The notes below the pieces were generated by a model. It was not told the origin of the DNA. It saw only the letters and a list, made by a program, of their open reading frames with translations, and searched no databases. The translations under genes and the position numbers were made by a program. From Haliea sp. (GTDB lineage: Bacteria; Pseudomonadota; Gammaproteobacteria; Pseudomonadales; Halieaceae), in assembly GCA_024642245.1 (NCBI GenBank), contig JAHEBM010000026.1, positions 1 through 34,808 of the forward strand: DNA of 34,808 nucleotides, written 5' to 3'. This document shows, piece by piece, positions 8,206 to 17,956 of the stretch. The number at the start of each line of letters is the position of its first letter. The stretch's first letter is position 1.

Positions 8206-8209
8206 TAAT
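8196..8209. promoter_or_regulatory. Palindromic LysR-type operator candidate
   Basis: ATTATT-TG-AATAAT is a perfect inverted repeat with six-base arms, located 16 bases before the LysR ATG and over the -35 box of the divergent scoAB promoter. LysR proteins usually bind such dyads between themselves and their target operon and repress their own gene; this role is inferred from position. Confidence 0.45.
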
Positions 8210-8224
8210 TAATAAGTTATTTAA

Positions 8225-9145
8225 ATGAGTGTCACCATTCGCCAATTGCGCTGTTTTGCGGCCGTTGCCCGATCCGGCAGCTTCGCCGAAGCGGGCAGCC
8301 TGCTACACCTGTCGCAGCCGGCGCTCAGCATTGCTGTGCGCAACCTGGAACAGGAGATCGGGGGCAGGTTGCTGGAGCGCTCCACCCGAACGGTCACCCT
8401 GACGCCCGAGGGCAGCCGGTTCTATGCGGTCGTACAGCGCCTGCTGGCGGATTGGGATCGCTCGCTGGAAGATGTGCGCAACCTGTTCGCCCTGCGCCGC
8501 GGCAAGCTGGATATCGCCGCCGTGCCCACCTTTGCGAGCAGCTTGCTGCCAGCGGTACTGGCGCAGTATCACCGTCGCTACCCTGACATCAATGTCACCG
8601 TTCACGACGTGATTACAGAGAGCGTGGTGGAAATGGTGCGGGATGGCCGGGTGGAGCTGGGAGTGACCTTCGACCCGGGAGATGCCCCGGACCTGAATTT
8701 CACCCCCCTGTTTCGCGATCGCTTTGTCACCGTACTGCCGGCTGGCCACCCGCTGCTGGCGAAAAAACGCCTGAAATGGCGCGACCTGGACGGCTACCCC
8801 TATATCGCATTGCAGCGCCCGTCCAGTATTCGCCTGCTTATCGACAGGTCGCTGCAGGCCCGCGGTATTTCCATGGTGCCTGCCTTCGAAGCACACCAGC
8901 TGGCGAGCATTGGCAGGATGGTCAGCACCGGCCTCGGGGTGAGCGTTGTACCGGCCCTGAGCAGCAGCCAGATGCAGGAGATGGGCGCCGAATGCCGGCC
9001 ACTGGGCGAGCCGGTGATTACCCGGGAACTGGGCGTCATTACCCGCAAGCGCCAGCCACTGTCAGCCACGACGCAAGCGATGCTGGATGTGATTACCCGG
9101 GAGGTGGCCCCGGCGCGGGCGCCTGCTCGCGCTCCATCATCCTGA
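8225..9145 (+). CDS. LysR-family transcriptional regulator
   Basis: 306 residues. The N-terminal winged helix-turn-helix covers about 5-63, with SFAEAGSLLHLSQPALSIAVRNLEQEIGG-type spacing and the RSTRTVTLTPEG wing. The rest is a type 2 periplasmic-binding-like effector domain (residues about 90-295). Divergent orientation to scoAB suggests it controls ketoacid CoA-transferase expression in response to a carboxylic acid or CoA intermediate. The ATG at 8225 has no strong Shine-Dalgarno sequence. Its last 53 bases overlap the 3' end of the convergent channel gene, leaving the Ala/Pro-rich tail PARAPARAPSS outside the folded domain. Confidence 0.9.
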   Translation: MSVTIRQLRCFAAVARSGSFAEAGSLLHLSQPALSIAVRNLEQEIGGRLLERSTRTVTLTPEGSRFYAVVQRLLADWDRSLEDVRNLFALRRGKLDIAAVPTFASSLLPAVLAQYHRRYPDINVTVHDVITESVVEMVRDGRVELGVTFDPGDAPDLNFTPLFRDRFVTVLPAGHPLLAKKRLKWRDLDGYPYIALQRPSSIRLLIDRSLQARGISMVPAFEAHQLASIGRMVSTGLGVSVVPALSSSQMQEMGAECRPLGEPVITRELGVITRKRQPLSATTQAMLDVITREVAPARAPARAPSS

Positions 9146-12100
9146 TTTCCAGTGGTTTGCTGGTATCCAGGTGGACGTCGCGCTGCGGGAACGCCACGAC
9201 AATCCCCGCCTTGTCCAGGCGGCGGTTGATATCCAGCATGAGCTCACTGGATGTGACAAGACGGGCATCCAACTGGTCCATAAAGAATCGCACCCGGATC
9301 AGCAGGCTGTTGTCGCCAAACTGCTCAAAAGTCACGATAGGCTCGGGATCCTTGAGAATAATGGGATGCTGGTGAGCAGCCTCGCGCACGATGGCAATCG
9401 CCCGATCCAGGTCGGTACCGTAGGCGACACCCACCTCGATCGCCGAACGGGTCACCTGGTCGGAGAGTGACCAGTTGAGCAACTGCTGGGTAATGAACTC
9501 CTTGTTGGGCACCAGCAGTTCGCGGCGGTCAAAATCACGAATCGTCGTCGCCCTGATACGAATCCTGGTGACCTTACCCGACACATTGCCTACCGTGACG
9601 GTGTCACCCACCCGGATGGGTTGCTCGAACAGGATGATGAGGCCGCAAATAAAGTTGGCGACAATTTCCTGCATGCCGAATCCAATACCGACGCTGAGGG
9701 CCGCTACCGCCCACTGTATCTGGGCCCAACTGCCTCCCAGCGCGCCCAGTACCCCCACGATCAGCGCGCCGGTTACCGCGTACTGGAAAATGCTGGTGGC
9801 GGCATAGGCGGAGGCGGGTCGCACGCCCATTTTCTGGCGCAACAGTATTTCCAACAGCGCGGGAACACGGCGCACGGCAACCCAGCCCACCACCAATATC
9901 GCCAGTGCGCGCGCCACGTCAGCCAGGGTGACCGGAACCAGGACCTGCTGCCCTTCGACGACACCGCTCTGCTGCCAAAGCTGCACGGAATCCAGGATAG
10001 CCATTGCCGGAAACGCCTCTGCCCACACCGCCACGATACCACCCAGCAGGCCGAACAGGGTGAGCAGGTTGATGAGCTTGGTGCCCTCGTCGCCCAGTAG
10101 CTCCGGGTCGTTTTCAAGAGCCTCTTCCTCGGGACTGATCTCAGCTTCGTCTGCCACGGCTTGTGTCGCCTCCGCCCTGGCCCTGACGAGCATGCGCCGC
10201 CGGGTCATGCGCAACCAGCGCATGGCCAGTTCATTGCCCAGCATAACCAGCGCACACACCGCTCCCGACTTGATGAGTAGCAGGCTGAACATCATGGCCG
10301 TGTAAATATAACCCAGCACGACAGCGAGGATCGTTATCACAGGCACCCAGACGAGCACCTGTCGCATAATACTCCCCAGCGTTGAGCCCTCCCCGTGGAC
10401 GCGCTCCGTGAGCAACATGCCCACCTTGCCCTGCATGTAATGTGGTACGTGCCGGAAAAAATACGACATCGACAACAACAGCACGATAACACCGACCGCG
10501 GCCAGCGGACCGCCCACCTCCCGTGGGTACATTGAAAGGCAGAAGTACACCAGGATCACCGCGGGGAGGAACGATCTCTCCAGCACGACAATGCGAGCGT
10601 AGGTCTGGGAGGCACGTTGTGTCGGCCAGCGAAAATGCGCTGATACCAAACCCTTGGGCAGCATCGAAATCCGCAGGAACTCAAGACCCCAGAAATACAC
10701 GGCACCCCGCACCAGACTGTCATGCAATGCCAGGGCAAGCTCGGACTGGGTGTCCTGCATTCCAAACAACCTGGCAACCGCCCACATCAACAGCGGCCAT
10801 TTCACCGACAGCAGGGCACTCAGGACGAGGGCCAGCAGCGTGTGCGAATAGTTATCGGTGCGCACATAGCCAACCTCCCGGCCACTGGCGACGATTCTGG
10901 ATTTGAGCGAAGGACTGCGATAAACCAGCACAAGCACCAGCGCGAGAGCCAGGGCTGTAAGCGGCTGCTGAAGAAGTTCCGCAGGCAGCCGGTGCGCCTC
11001 CCCAACCCAGCGCTCGATAGCAAATATCTGCGCCAGCTGGACCGGCAGGCCATTTGCGCGGAACAGTGAAAAGGGATCCCTGGACGTAATCCACAACAGC
11101 CGCTCCTCGGTGAAACGCCGGTAGTCCTTGACGACCCTGGCGTATTCGTACATGTTGTACTGGAGGTTGCCCAGCGTACCTGCATACAGGTTCTCGAGAT
11201 CCAGGGCCTGCCTGACCAGTTCGCGACGCTTGCGCGCCAGCTCCAGCAGGTCCGGCCGGATCGTTTCCGCAACGCCTGGCTCCAGGTCGGAAACCAGTTT
11301 TTCCACATACGCACCGGCATCAAGCAACTTGCGCCTTTCATCCTCAAGTTCGATCTGGCGAATGCTCACCGATGTCACCTGCTTGCCGACCAGGGCAATT
11401 TGCTTATTGGATTCCCGCTCCTGGGGCAATTGAATCTGCTGCTCGCGCAGCACCTGGCCCACCTCGGTGCTCATACCGAGCACGCTGAGCTTGTGCGCTA
11501 TGGACTGGAGGTCAGTTTCAAGTCGCTCGGCCTGTTGCTGGACACTCAACTCGCGCGCCCGGCTGGCCTCTATCGCACTGCCGAGGTCTACAAATGACGC
11601 ACTGAGTTCCGCATTGCGATCGGCCAGGCGCTGCACCAGGACGTGTTTACCCTGGGTACGCGCCTGCTCTTTCTCGGCCTCGACCAGTGCCTGTGTTGCC
11701 TGTCCCTGACGCAGGAAACTGGCCCGCCTCTCTATGGCCTGCAATTGGCGTTCCAGTGCGGCAACATCCTGGCTGGCACGGTCCTGGGTCGCACTGAGCA
11801 ACTGCAATCGCATGGGCTGGCTGAGCAGTTCCTCGTTCAGCGCCTCCTTCTCCGCAACAGCATTGGCGCTGCTGGCCTGGGCCAGCCACAGCCTGGCCTC
11901 ATTTTCACTGCCTGGTTCCGCGCCACTCGAAAGTGCGGCCTGGGCAGACTGCAGGTCCGGTATCAGGGTGCCCAGCACAGTGAGCCGGTCGCGAATTACT
12001 ATCGCCCTGCCCGGCATTCCGCTGATGGCCGAACGGGTTTCCGCCAGCATGGCCTTGCGCGCCTCCAGCTCTGATCTGCTGACCTGGATCTGCTGCTCGA

Positions 12101-12452
12101 GCTCGCCCAGGGACGCCGTTTCCAGTGCTCCGCCAATCCCCGTGGGTACGACCTGGCGTTCGGCCAGTCCTGCCTCGATTGCAGTAGCCTCCCTTCCGGC
12201 CTCGGCCCGGGCCCGGGCGTATTTTTCGCGCTCGCCCTGGTACTCGGTGACCGCACGCAGGGCGGCCCGGGTATCGCTGTATAGCTTTAGCAGGCTCGCC
12301 CGCCCGGAGGAATCGGGGGAATCAAGGGCAGCCGTGGCATTAACGCGGGCAATCGCCGCGTCAACCTGTGCCAACGTAACGAGGGGACCCGCTACCTGGC
12401 CCCAGGCCACAGTGGCAATAAAAAAGGCCTGCAACAGCAGCGCTCTCAACAT
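9093..12452 (-). CDS. Large mechanosensitive ion channel, MscK/MscS family
   Basis: 1119 residues from ATG 12452, which begins a clean Sec signal (MLRALLLQAFFIATVAWG). A GTG at 12476 adds eight residues and is a less attractive start; GGAGGTGGGG lies before the chosen ATG. Order: signal peptide, a long periplasmic coiled-coil region to about 470 (Glu/Gln/Ala/Arg-rich), about ten or eleven membrane helices, then a C-terminal MscS core. The pore helix ALSVGIGFGMQEIVANFICGL and the beta domain QPIRVGDTVTV, TTIRDFDRRELLVPNKEFI mark the MscS core (about 880-1090). Such channels open under membrane tension to release solutes during hypo-osmotic shock. The tail APAPGPPPG overlaps the 3' end of the LysR gene on the other strand. 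Confidence 0.9.
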   Translation of the reverse strand: MLRALLLQAFFIATVAWGQVAGPLVTLAQVDAAIARVNATAALDSPDSSGRASLLKLYSDTRAALRAVTEYQGEREKYARARAEAGREATAIEAGLAERQVVPTGIGGALETASLGELEQQIQVSRSELEARKAMLAETRSAISGMPGRAIVIRDRLTVLGTLIPDLQSAQAALSSGAEPGSENEARLWLAQASSANAVAEKEALNEELLSQPMRLQLLSATQDRASQDVAALERQLQAIERRASFLRQGQATQALVEAEKEQARTQGKHVLVQRLADRNAELSASFVDLGSAIEASRARELSVQQQAERLETDLQSIAHKLSVLGMSTEVGQVLREQQIQLPQERESNKQIALVGKQVTSVSIRQIELEDERRKLLDAGAYVEKLVSDLEPGVAETIRPDLLELARKRRELVRQALDLENLYAGTLGNLQYNMYEYARVVKDYRRFTEERLLWITSRDPFSLFRANGLPVQLAQIFAIERWVGEAHRLPAELLQQPLTALALALVLVLVYRSPSLKSRIVASGREVGYVRTDNYSHTLLALVLSALLSVKWPLLMWAVARLFGMQDTQSELALALHDSLVRGAVYFWGLEFLRISMLPKGLVSAHFRWPTQRASQTYARIVVLERSFLPAVILVYFCLSMYPREVGGPLAAVGVIVLLLSMSYFFRHVPHYMQGKVGMLLTERVHGEGSTLGSIMRQVLVWVPVITILAVVLGYIYTAMMFSLLLIKSGAVCALVMLGNELAMRWLRMTRRRMLVRARAEATQAVADEAEISPEEEALENDPELLGDEGTKLINLLTLFGLLGGIVAVWAEAFPAMAILDSVQLWQQSGVVEGQQVLVPVTLADVARALAILVVGWVAVRRVPALLEILLRQKMGVRPASAYAATSIFQYAVTGALIVGVLGALGGSWAQIQWAVAALSVGIGFGMQEIVANFICGLIILFEQPIRVGDTVTVGNVSGKVTRIRIRATTIRDFDRRELLVPNKEFITQQLLNWSLSDQVTRSAIEVGVAYGTDLDRAIAIVREAAHQHPIILKDPEPIVTFEQFGDNSLLIRVRFFMDQLDARLVTSSELMLDINRRLDKAGIVVAFPQRDVHLDTSKPLEIRMMEREQAPAPGPPPG

Positions 12453-12587
12453 AATTTTTTTCCCCACCTCCCTCACCGGTGCAATCCCCTTTTGCCAAGC
12501 TGCCTCACTCTAACCCGCTTATACAAAAGTGGCCAGCACACGCCCCGCTGGCGTAGAATGCGCGACCCCGGACCACAGCCAACTTTT

Positions 12588-14480
12588 ATGCCACTACTGC
12601 GACTCGACAAAGCCAGCCTGCACTACGGCACCCAGGTACTCCTGGATGAGGTCGACCTGGTGATCGCCAGGGGAGACAAGCTGGGACTGCTGGGGCGCAA
12701 TGGCACCGGTAAAACCACGCTGCTCAAGGTGCTGGCCGGTGAGCTCAGCCCCGACAGCGGCGAGCGCTGGCTGCGACCGGGCGTGCGACTGGCGCGCCTG
12801 GAGCAGACCCTGCCTGATGCCGACAACCTGACCGTCTACGATGTGGTGGCCTCGGGCCTTTCTCGGGCGGGGGAGCTGATAGCCGAATATCACCGCCTGG
12901 TGCACGACAGCGCCGGCACCGACCTGGACGCGCTGGCCCGGGTGCAACAGCAATTGGAAAACGTGGATGGGTGGAGCCTGCAGCAAAGAGTGGATACGAC
13001 CATCAGCCAGCTGCAATTACCCGCCGATGCGACAATGGGAGAACTGTCTGGCGGTTGGCGCCGGCGGGTCGCGCTGGGGCAGGCGCTGGTCGGCGACCCC
13101 GACATCCTGTTACTGGACGAACCCACCAACCACCTGGATATTCCCGCCATCAGCTGGCTGGAAGAACAGCTGCGTAGCTTCCGCGGCTCACTGATACTGA
13201 TCACCCACGACCGGCGCTTCCTGCAGAACGTGGCCAACAGTATTGCCGAGCTGGACCGCGGCCACCTCACCACCTGGCGAGGCGATTACCACGGTTTTCT
13301 CCAGCACCGCGAACATCAGCTGCAGGCCGAAGAGCGCGCCAACGAGTTGTTCGACAAAAAGCTCGCACAGGAGGAAGTCTGGATCCGCCAGGGCATCAAG
13401 GCGCGCCGCACGCGCAACGAAGGCCGGGTGCGTGCGCTGGAAGCGATGCGCAATGAGCGCTCCCGCCGCCGGGAACGCCAGGGCAAGGCCGGCTTTGCAG
13501 TAGAGGATGCCGGCCAATCCGGGAAGATCGTGGTGGAACTGCAGCACGTCAACAAGGCCTTCGGTGACCACACTGTCATTCGCGATTTTTCCACGATAAT
13601 CCAGCGCGGTGACCGCATTGGTATCGTTGGCGCCAACGGTGCCGGAAAGTCGACACTGGTGAAAATCCTGCTGGGTGAGCTGGAACCGGACAGCGGTGTG
13701 GTGAAACGTGGCAGCAAGCTCGAGGTGGCCTACTCTGACCAGCTGCGCGGCGAGTTGCACCCCGAGAAAAACCTTATCGACAATGTTTGCGGGGGCCAGG
13801 AGTTCATCGAGATCAATGGCAAGCGCCGCCACGCTATTTCCTACCTCGGCGATTTCCTGTTTAGCCCGGAGCGGGTGAGAACCCCGGTCAAGGCCCTGTC
13901 GGGAGGTGAGCAAAACCGCGCAGTGCTGGCCCGCTTGTTCAGCAGGCCCGCCAACCTGCTGGTGCTGGACGAGCCCACCAATGACCTGGATATCGAGACC
14001 CTTGAGTTGCTCGAGGAAATCCTGCTGGGTTTCGACGGCACCGTACTGCTGGTCAGCCACGACCGCGAGTTCATGGATAACGTGGTTACCAGCCTCCTGG
14101 TGGTGGAGGGCAATGGCGTCATCAGCGATCACGCCGGCGGCTACAGCGATTGGCTGGCGCGGGGCGGACGCCTGGTCGAGTCCACCAGTGAACCCGGCAG
14201 GAGCTCGCCCCCGGTCGCCGTGCCAACGCCGCGGCAGCCCGCCGCGCCCGAGGCGAAGAAAAAAAGCAAACTGTCCTACAAGGACCAGCGGGAACTCGAC
14301 GCCATGCCCGCGCTGATCGAATCCCTGGAAAAGCAGCAGCAGGAACTGGAAGCCACCATGGCCGACCCGGATTTCTACCAGCGCGAACACAGCCGGGTGC
14401 AGGAGGTGATCGCCCGCCTGGCTGCCGTACAGGAAGAGATGGAAGCCGCCTTCGAACGCTGGGCGGCCCTGGACGCCTAA
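12588..14480 (+). CDS. uup: ABC-F ATPase Uup
   Basis: 630 residues, cytoplasmic. Two ATPase domains are joined by a linker: Walker A GRNGTGKT (36-43) with LSGGWRRR near 153 and LLLDEPTNHLD, then GANGAGKS near 348 with LSGGEQNR near 437 and LVLDEPTNDLD. The charged linker (RRTRNEGRVRALEAMRNER) and a C-terminal coiled coil after residue 560 (KLSYKDQRELDAMPALIESLEKQ) match Uup, which binds branched DNA and ribosomes and affects transposon excision and translation. No membrane segments occur, as expected for ABC-F. Start ATG 12588 aligns with the family; the in-frame extension to 12492 lacks homology. A TAGAAT box at 12554-12559 could be its -10. Confidence 0.93.
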   Translation: MPLLRLDKASLHYGTQVLLDEVDLVIARGDKLGLLGRNGTGKTTLLKVLAGELSPDSGERWLRPGVRLARLEQTLPDADNLTVYDVVASGLSRAGELIAEYHRLVHDSAGTDLDALARVQQQLENVDGWSLQQRVDTTISQLQLPADATMGELSGGWRRRVALGQALVGDPDILLLDEPTNHLDIPAISWLEEQLRSFRGSLILITHDRRFLQNVANSIAELDRGHLTTWRGDYHGFLQHREHQLQAEERANELFDKKLAQEEVWIRQGIKARRTRNEGRVRALEAMRNERSRRRERQGKAGFAVEDAGQSGKIVVELQHVNKAFGDHTVIRDFSTIIQRGDRIGIVGANGAGKSTLVKILLGELEPDSGVVKRGSKLEVAYSDQLRGELHPEKNLIDNVCGGQEFIEINGKRRHAISYLGDFLFSPERVRTPVKALSGGEQNRAVLARLFSRPANLLVLDEPTNDLDIETLELLEEILLGFDGTVLLVSHDREFMDNVVTSLLVVEGNGVISDHAGGYSDWLARGGRLVESTSEPGRSSPPVAVPTPRQPAAPEAKKKSKLSYKDQRELDAMPALIESLEKQQQELEATMADPDFYQREHSRVQEVIARLAAVQEEMEAAFERWAALDA

Positions 14481-14510
14481 TGTAGCGCTAACTGATTATT
14501 GGCAGGCCAG

Positions 14511-15698
14511 CTAAAGCACCGATGCCACAGCCTGCGCGAGATAATCAATATTGCGGGCATTTACCCCGGCTACATTGATGCGGGAGGAGTCCAGCATATA
14601 AACGCTGCGCTCACTGCGCAGGCGCAAGGCCTGCTCGGGGCTCAGGCCCAGGAAGGAGAACATGCCTTTCTCCCGCTCGATAAACCCGAAATCCCGGCCA
14701 CTTTTCTCCTCGAGTTTGTGCCGCAGCGCGGTGCGCAGTCCATTGATGCGCCGGCACATGGCATCCAGCTCGCTGCGCCAGGATGCAGACAGCGTGTCGC
14801 TGGCCAGTATCCTGCCCGCCAGCAGCGCGCCGTGAGCCGGCGGCATCGAGTATATGCGCCTGGCAGCCACCAGTGCCTGGCTGACCAGGGCCTGGGCATT
14901 GGCCTCGTCACGACACACAAACAGCGCGATACCCGTACGTTCCCGGTACAAGCCCATATTCTTCGAACAGGAGGCGGCGATGATTACCTCCGGTACTCGC
15001 TCCACGATCAGCCGCAGCCCGGCGGCATCCTCCTCCAGGCCGTCGCCGAGTCCCTGGTAGGCGAAATCGACAAAGGGCAGGAAACCCTGGCGCTGGGCCA
15101 TAGCGGCTATAACGCCCCACTGCTCGATAGCCAGGTCGGCGCCACAGGGATTGTGGCAACAGCCGTGCAAGAGGACGACATCGCCTTCCCGGGCCTGTTC
15201 AAGGTCGGTAACCATGGCATCAAAATCAACCCCGTGGCTGACCGGGTCATAGTAGCGGTAAGTCTCGAACTTCAGGCCCGAGCTGCCCAGTAAGGGAAAA
15301 TGCACCGGCCAGGTCGGATCGCTGACCCAGACCCGGGCGTCCGGGGCCGCGGCACGGATAATTTCAGCACCGATACGCAGGGCGCCACAGCCGCCCGGTG
15401 CCTGCACACTGCCCACCCGTTTGTCGCGCAGGGCCGGGCTGTCATTGCCCAGCACCAGGCGCTGCATACCCAGGTTGAACATCTCATCACCCGCCGGGGG
15501 CATATAGACCTTCGTACGCTCCTCGGCCACCAGCGCCTGCTGGGCCTGGCGCACGGCATCGAATACCGGGCACAGGCCCTGCTCGTCCATGTAAACCCCC
15601 AAGGTGAGATCAACCTTGTCCGGGTTCGGGTCCGCGCGACAGGCCGCGGCGAGGCCCAGGATGGTGTCAGCGGGCAGGCGTTCGAGTTTGTCCAGCAT
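14511..15698 (-). CDS. Aromatic/aspartate aminotransferase, class I (TyrB/AspC type)
   Basis: 395 residues from ATG 15698, the start that matches the family N-terminus (MLDKLERLPADTILGL). The enzyme transfers amino groups between aspartate or aromatic amino acids and 2-oxoglutarate using PLP in the cytoplasm. Key residues: N183 in CCHNPCG, D211 in FVDFAYQGLGDG, K246 in SCSKNMGLYRERTG (Schiff-base lysine), and the GGCGALRIG cofactor loop at 102-110. Final residues NARNIDYLAQAVASVL are typical. It lies 53 bases downstream of pepD on the same strand, so amino-acid recovery from peptides and transamination may share a transcript. TyrB and AspC cannot be told apart here. Confidence 0.92.
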   Translation of the reverse strand: MLDKLERLPADTILGLAAACRADPNPDKVDLTLGVYMDEQGLCPVFDAVRQAQQALVAEERTKVYMPPAGDEMFNLGMQRLVLGNDSPALRDKRVGSVQAPGGCGALRIGAEIIRAAAPDARVWVSDPTWPVHFPLLGSSGLKFETYRYYDPVSHGVDFDAMVTDLEQAREGDVVLLHGCCHNPCGADLAIEQWGVIAAMAQRQGFLPFVDFAYQGLGDGLEEDAAGLRLIVERVPEVIIAASCSKNMGLYRERTGIALFVCRDEANAQALVSQALVAARRIYSMPPAHGALLAGRILASDTLSASWRSELDAMCRRINGLRTALRHKLEEKSGRDFGFIEREKGMFSFLGLSPEQALRLRSERSVYMLDSSRINVAGVNARNIDYLAQAVASVL

Positions 15699-15751
15699 GG
15701 CTTGTGCTCTCTTGGATTGACGACGGGACCGGGTTCGACCGGCTCGGGATA

Positions 15752-17194
15752 TTACAACTGCAGCAGCAACGCTGTCAGGAACTGCCAGAACGGGGCCACG
15801 GTATCGATTTGCAGACGCTCCGTGGGGGAGTGCGCACCGCGAATCGTGGGTCCGAAGGAGAGTATATCCATATCGGGCTTCTTGCCCTTGAGTATCCCGC
15901 ACTCCAGGCCCGCGTGAATGGCCTTTACCGCGGGTCGCCGGCCGAACAACTGCTCGTGAAGTTGCGATGCCCGCGCCAGCAAGGGACTGTCAAAATCCGG
16001 CTGCCAGCCGGGATAGGCCACCGCGGACGTCACCTCCAGGCCGAACACCCGGGCCAGGCCCAGCACCTGCTGCTGCAACGGCAGGCTCTGGGTTTCATTG
16101 AAATAGCGGAAACTGGACTCCAGCATCAGCTCGCCCCCGGCGAGGGACACGCGCGCGAAATTGATACTCAGGTCGACCAGCTCTGCCGGGTGCAGGAGGT
16201 TATAAGCCTGGGCCCCGTGGGGAAACAGGGCGACCAGGTCAAGTAATGCCGTCGAATCCGCCACCGACAGTACCGTCTCAAGGACCGCTGGCTCCAGGGC
16301 AAGCTCCAGCCCGCTGTCGGCCGCCGGCAGCCAGGACAACCACTGTTGTTGCAACTGCGGCAAGCGCTCCTGCAACCGCGCGCCACCGCCGCCGGGCAGG
16401 CAAAAGGTGATCTGGCCCTCCCGCGGAATCACATTGTGTGCGATCCCGGCCTCGAAACCCGCGAGCTGAACGCCCTCCTGCCCCGCCAGGCACTGGCCCA
16501 GGAGCTTGATTGCGTTGCCCAGCTGCTGGTGAATCTGGATACCGGAATGGCCGCCCGCCAGGCCACTGATCGAAAGCTGCCACTGTTCACTCCCCGCGGG
16601 CGGCGGAACCGGGTCGAAGGAACGGCGCAGCCGCCAGCCACCGGCACCCGTACAGCCCACGTACAACTCGTGCCAGTCCTCCGTATCCAGGTTCAGCATC
16701 AGGCTGCCCGACAGCAGCGAGGGATCGAGATTAAGCGCACCACCCAGCCCCGTTTCCTCGTCGACGGTAAACAACAATTCCAGTGCCGGGTGGTCGATCC
16801 CGCTGTCGGTCATCAGCGCCAGGGCGGCGGCGCAGCCCACCCCGTTATCGGCGCCCAGGGTGGTGCGGTCTGCCTGCAACCAGCCATCCGTGACTTTCAG
16901 GCTCAGGGGCTGGCGGCTGAAGTCGTGGTCCTTGTCACCGGTTTTTACCGTGACCATATCCAGGTGGTTCTGCACGATGACCGTGGGCCGCCGGGCCATA
17001 CCGGCACTGGCGGCAACCGACACCACCAGGTTACCGGCGGCGTCCGTGCGGCAGGCGTGACCACCCTCCCGTGCGAGGTCGACAATGTACTGGCGCACCG
17101 CCGCTTCCTGCCCCGAGGGGCGGGGGGTCTGGGTTATGCGGTAGAAATGCTCCCACAGATGCGCGGGCTCGGTGGGGTAATTTGCCGGTTTCAT
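15752..17194 (-). CDS. pepD: Aminoacyl-histidine dipeptidase (peptidase D, M20)
   Basis: 480 residues. This zinc peptidase cleaves Xaa-His and other unblocked dipeptides in the cytoplasm. M20 residues seen: H77 and D79 in QNHLDMV, D116 in LGADNGVG, E146/E147 in VDEETGLGGA, D170 in LNLDTEDW, and H455 in the C-terminal GAHSPTER, matching the metal ligands and catalytic acid of E. coli PepD. The lid domain lies between about residues 190 and 380. AGGAG is eight bases before the ATG, and a TATAAT box sits about 27 bases upstream. Confidence 0.95.
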   Translation of the reverse strand: MKPANYPTEPAHLWEHFYRITQTPRPSGQEAAVRQYIVDLAREGGHACRTDAAGNLVVSVAASAGMARRPTVIVQNHLDMVTVKTGDKDHDFSRQPLSLKVTDGWLQADRTTLGADNGVGCAAALALMTDSGIDHPALELLFTVDEETGLGGALNLDPSLLSGSLMLNLDTEDWHELYVGCTGAGGWRLRRSFDPVPPPAGSEQWQLSISGLAGGHSGIQIHQQLGNAIKLLGQCLAGQEGVQLAGFEAGIAHNVIPREGQITFCLPGGGGARLQERLPQLQQQWLSWLPAADSGLELALEPAVLETVLSVADSTALLDLVALFPHGAQAYNLLHPAELVDLSINFARVSLAGGELMLESSFRYFNETQSLPLQQQVLGLARVFGLEVTSAVAYPGWQPDFDSPLLARASQLHEQLFGRRPAVKAIHAGLECGILKGKKPDMDILSFGPTIRGAHSPTERLQIDTVAPFWQFLTALLLQL

Positions 17195-17220
17195 CCTGGG
17201 GCTCCTGCAAGTGAGGCGCG

Positions 17221-17226
17221 ATTATA
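17221..17226 (-). promoter_or_regulatory. -10 box of the pepD promoter
   Basis: The minus strand reads TATAAT here, 26 bases before the pepD ATG, which leaves a leader of about 20 bases with the AGGAG ribosome binding site. No good -35 hexamer is seen at the expected spacing. Confidence 0.4.
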
Positions 17227-17306
17227 CCGAGCGCGCCGCACAGCCACCACTGCCGGTGCCCGCTGTGCTAATCTGCACCCGGCTCCACCACCTACAGGGC
17301 GAGCGA

Positions 17307-17885
17307 ATGAACAAGCACTACATCTCCCCGCAGCAATTGCTTGCTGACGCCTTCGCACTGGGCTTGCAGGTCTTTGAAAGCGGGTTCCGGCCCAGCCTCG
17401 TTGCGGGTGTCTGGCGCGGCGGCACGCCCGTGGCAATCGCGGTGCACGAACTCCTGCATGTGCTGGGCCTCGAATCGGACCACACGGCAATACGCACCCG
17501 CTCGTACACCGGCATAGGCCAGCGCGCGAACACCATACAGGTGGATGGGCTGGACTACCTGACCTCCCGGCTGGGTCGCGAAGACGCCCTGCTGCTGGTC
17601 GACGATGTGCACGACACGGGCCTGTCCCTGCAGCAGATCATCACCGACCTGCAGTGTGCCTGCGCAGGGAACACCCCGGAGATCCGCGTGGCCACCCCCT
17701 ACTTCAAACCGGGCAACAATCGCAGTGGGCGTAAACCCGACTATTTCCTGCACGAGACGGACGAATGGCTGGTTTTTCCCCACGAACTGGAGGGGCTTAC
17801 CCTGTCGGAGATGCGGGCCCACAAGCCCGAGCTGGCGGCAGTACTGCCCCAGATCGAAGGCCAGCTGCGGCGGCAGCCAGGGTGA
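17307..17885 (+). CDS. Purine phosphoribosyltransferase family protein
   Basis: 192 residues, type I phosphoribosyltransferase fold, likely cytoplasmic. The PRPP-binding motif LLLVDDVHDTGLS spans 95-107, with WRGGTPVA (36-43) as the pyrophosphate loop. It resembles the COG2236 group described as hypoxanthine phosphoribosyltransferases, which join a purine base to PRPP in salvage. Base specificity is not evident. The ATG at 17307 is preceded by AGGGCGAGCGA; the frame remains open upstream but without family sequence. It is divergent from pepD with 112 bases between. Confidence 0.85.
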   Translation: MNKHYISPQQLLADAFALGLQVFESGFRPSLVAGVWRGGTPVAIAVHELLHVLGLESDHTAIRTRSYTGIGQRANTIQVDGLDYLTSRLGREDALLLVDDVHDTGLSLQQIITDLQCACAGNTPEIRVATPYFKPGNNRSGRKPDYFLHETDEWLVFPHELEGLTLSEMRAHKPELAAVLPQIEGQLRRQPG

Positions 17886-17956
17886 ACCGGACTTTTTACA
17901 CAGAAAAGGCGCGTATTTTTCACGCCCCAGGAAGGCTCCCGGACCCTACACTTGAA

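Noticed and set aside
13188..14390. A 400-codon minus-strand frame inside uup
   Set aside because: It opposes conserved ABC-F motifs, has no ribosome binding site and no recognisable domain.
16346..17347. A 333-codon plus-strand frame opposite pepD
   Set aside because: It is antisense to all PepD metal ligands and runs into the start of the phosphoribosyltransferase gene in the wrong frame; no protein signature is seen.
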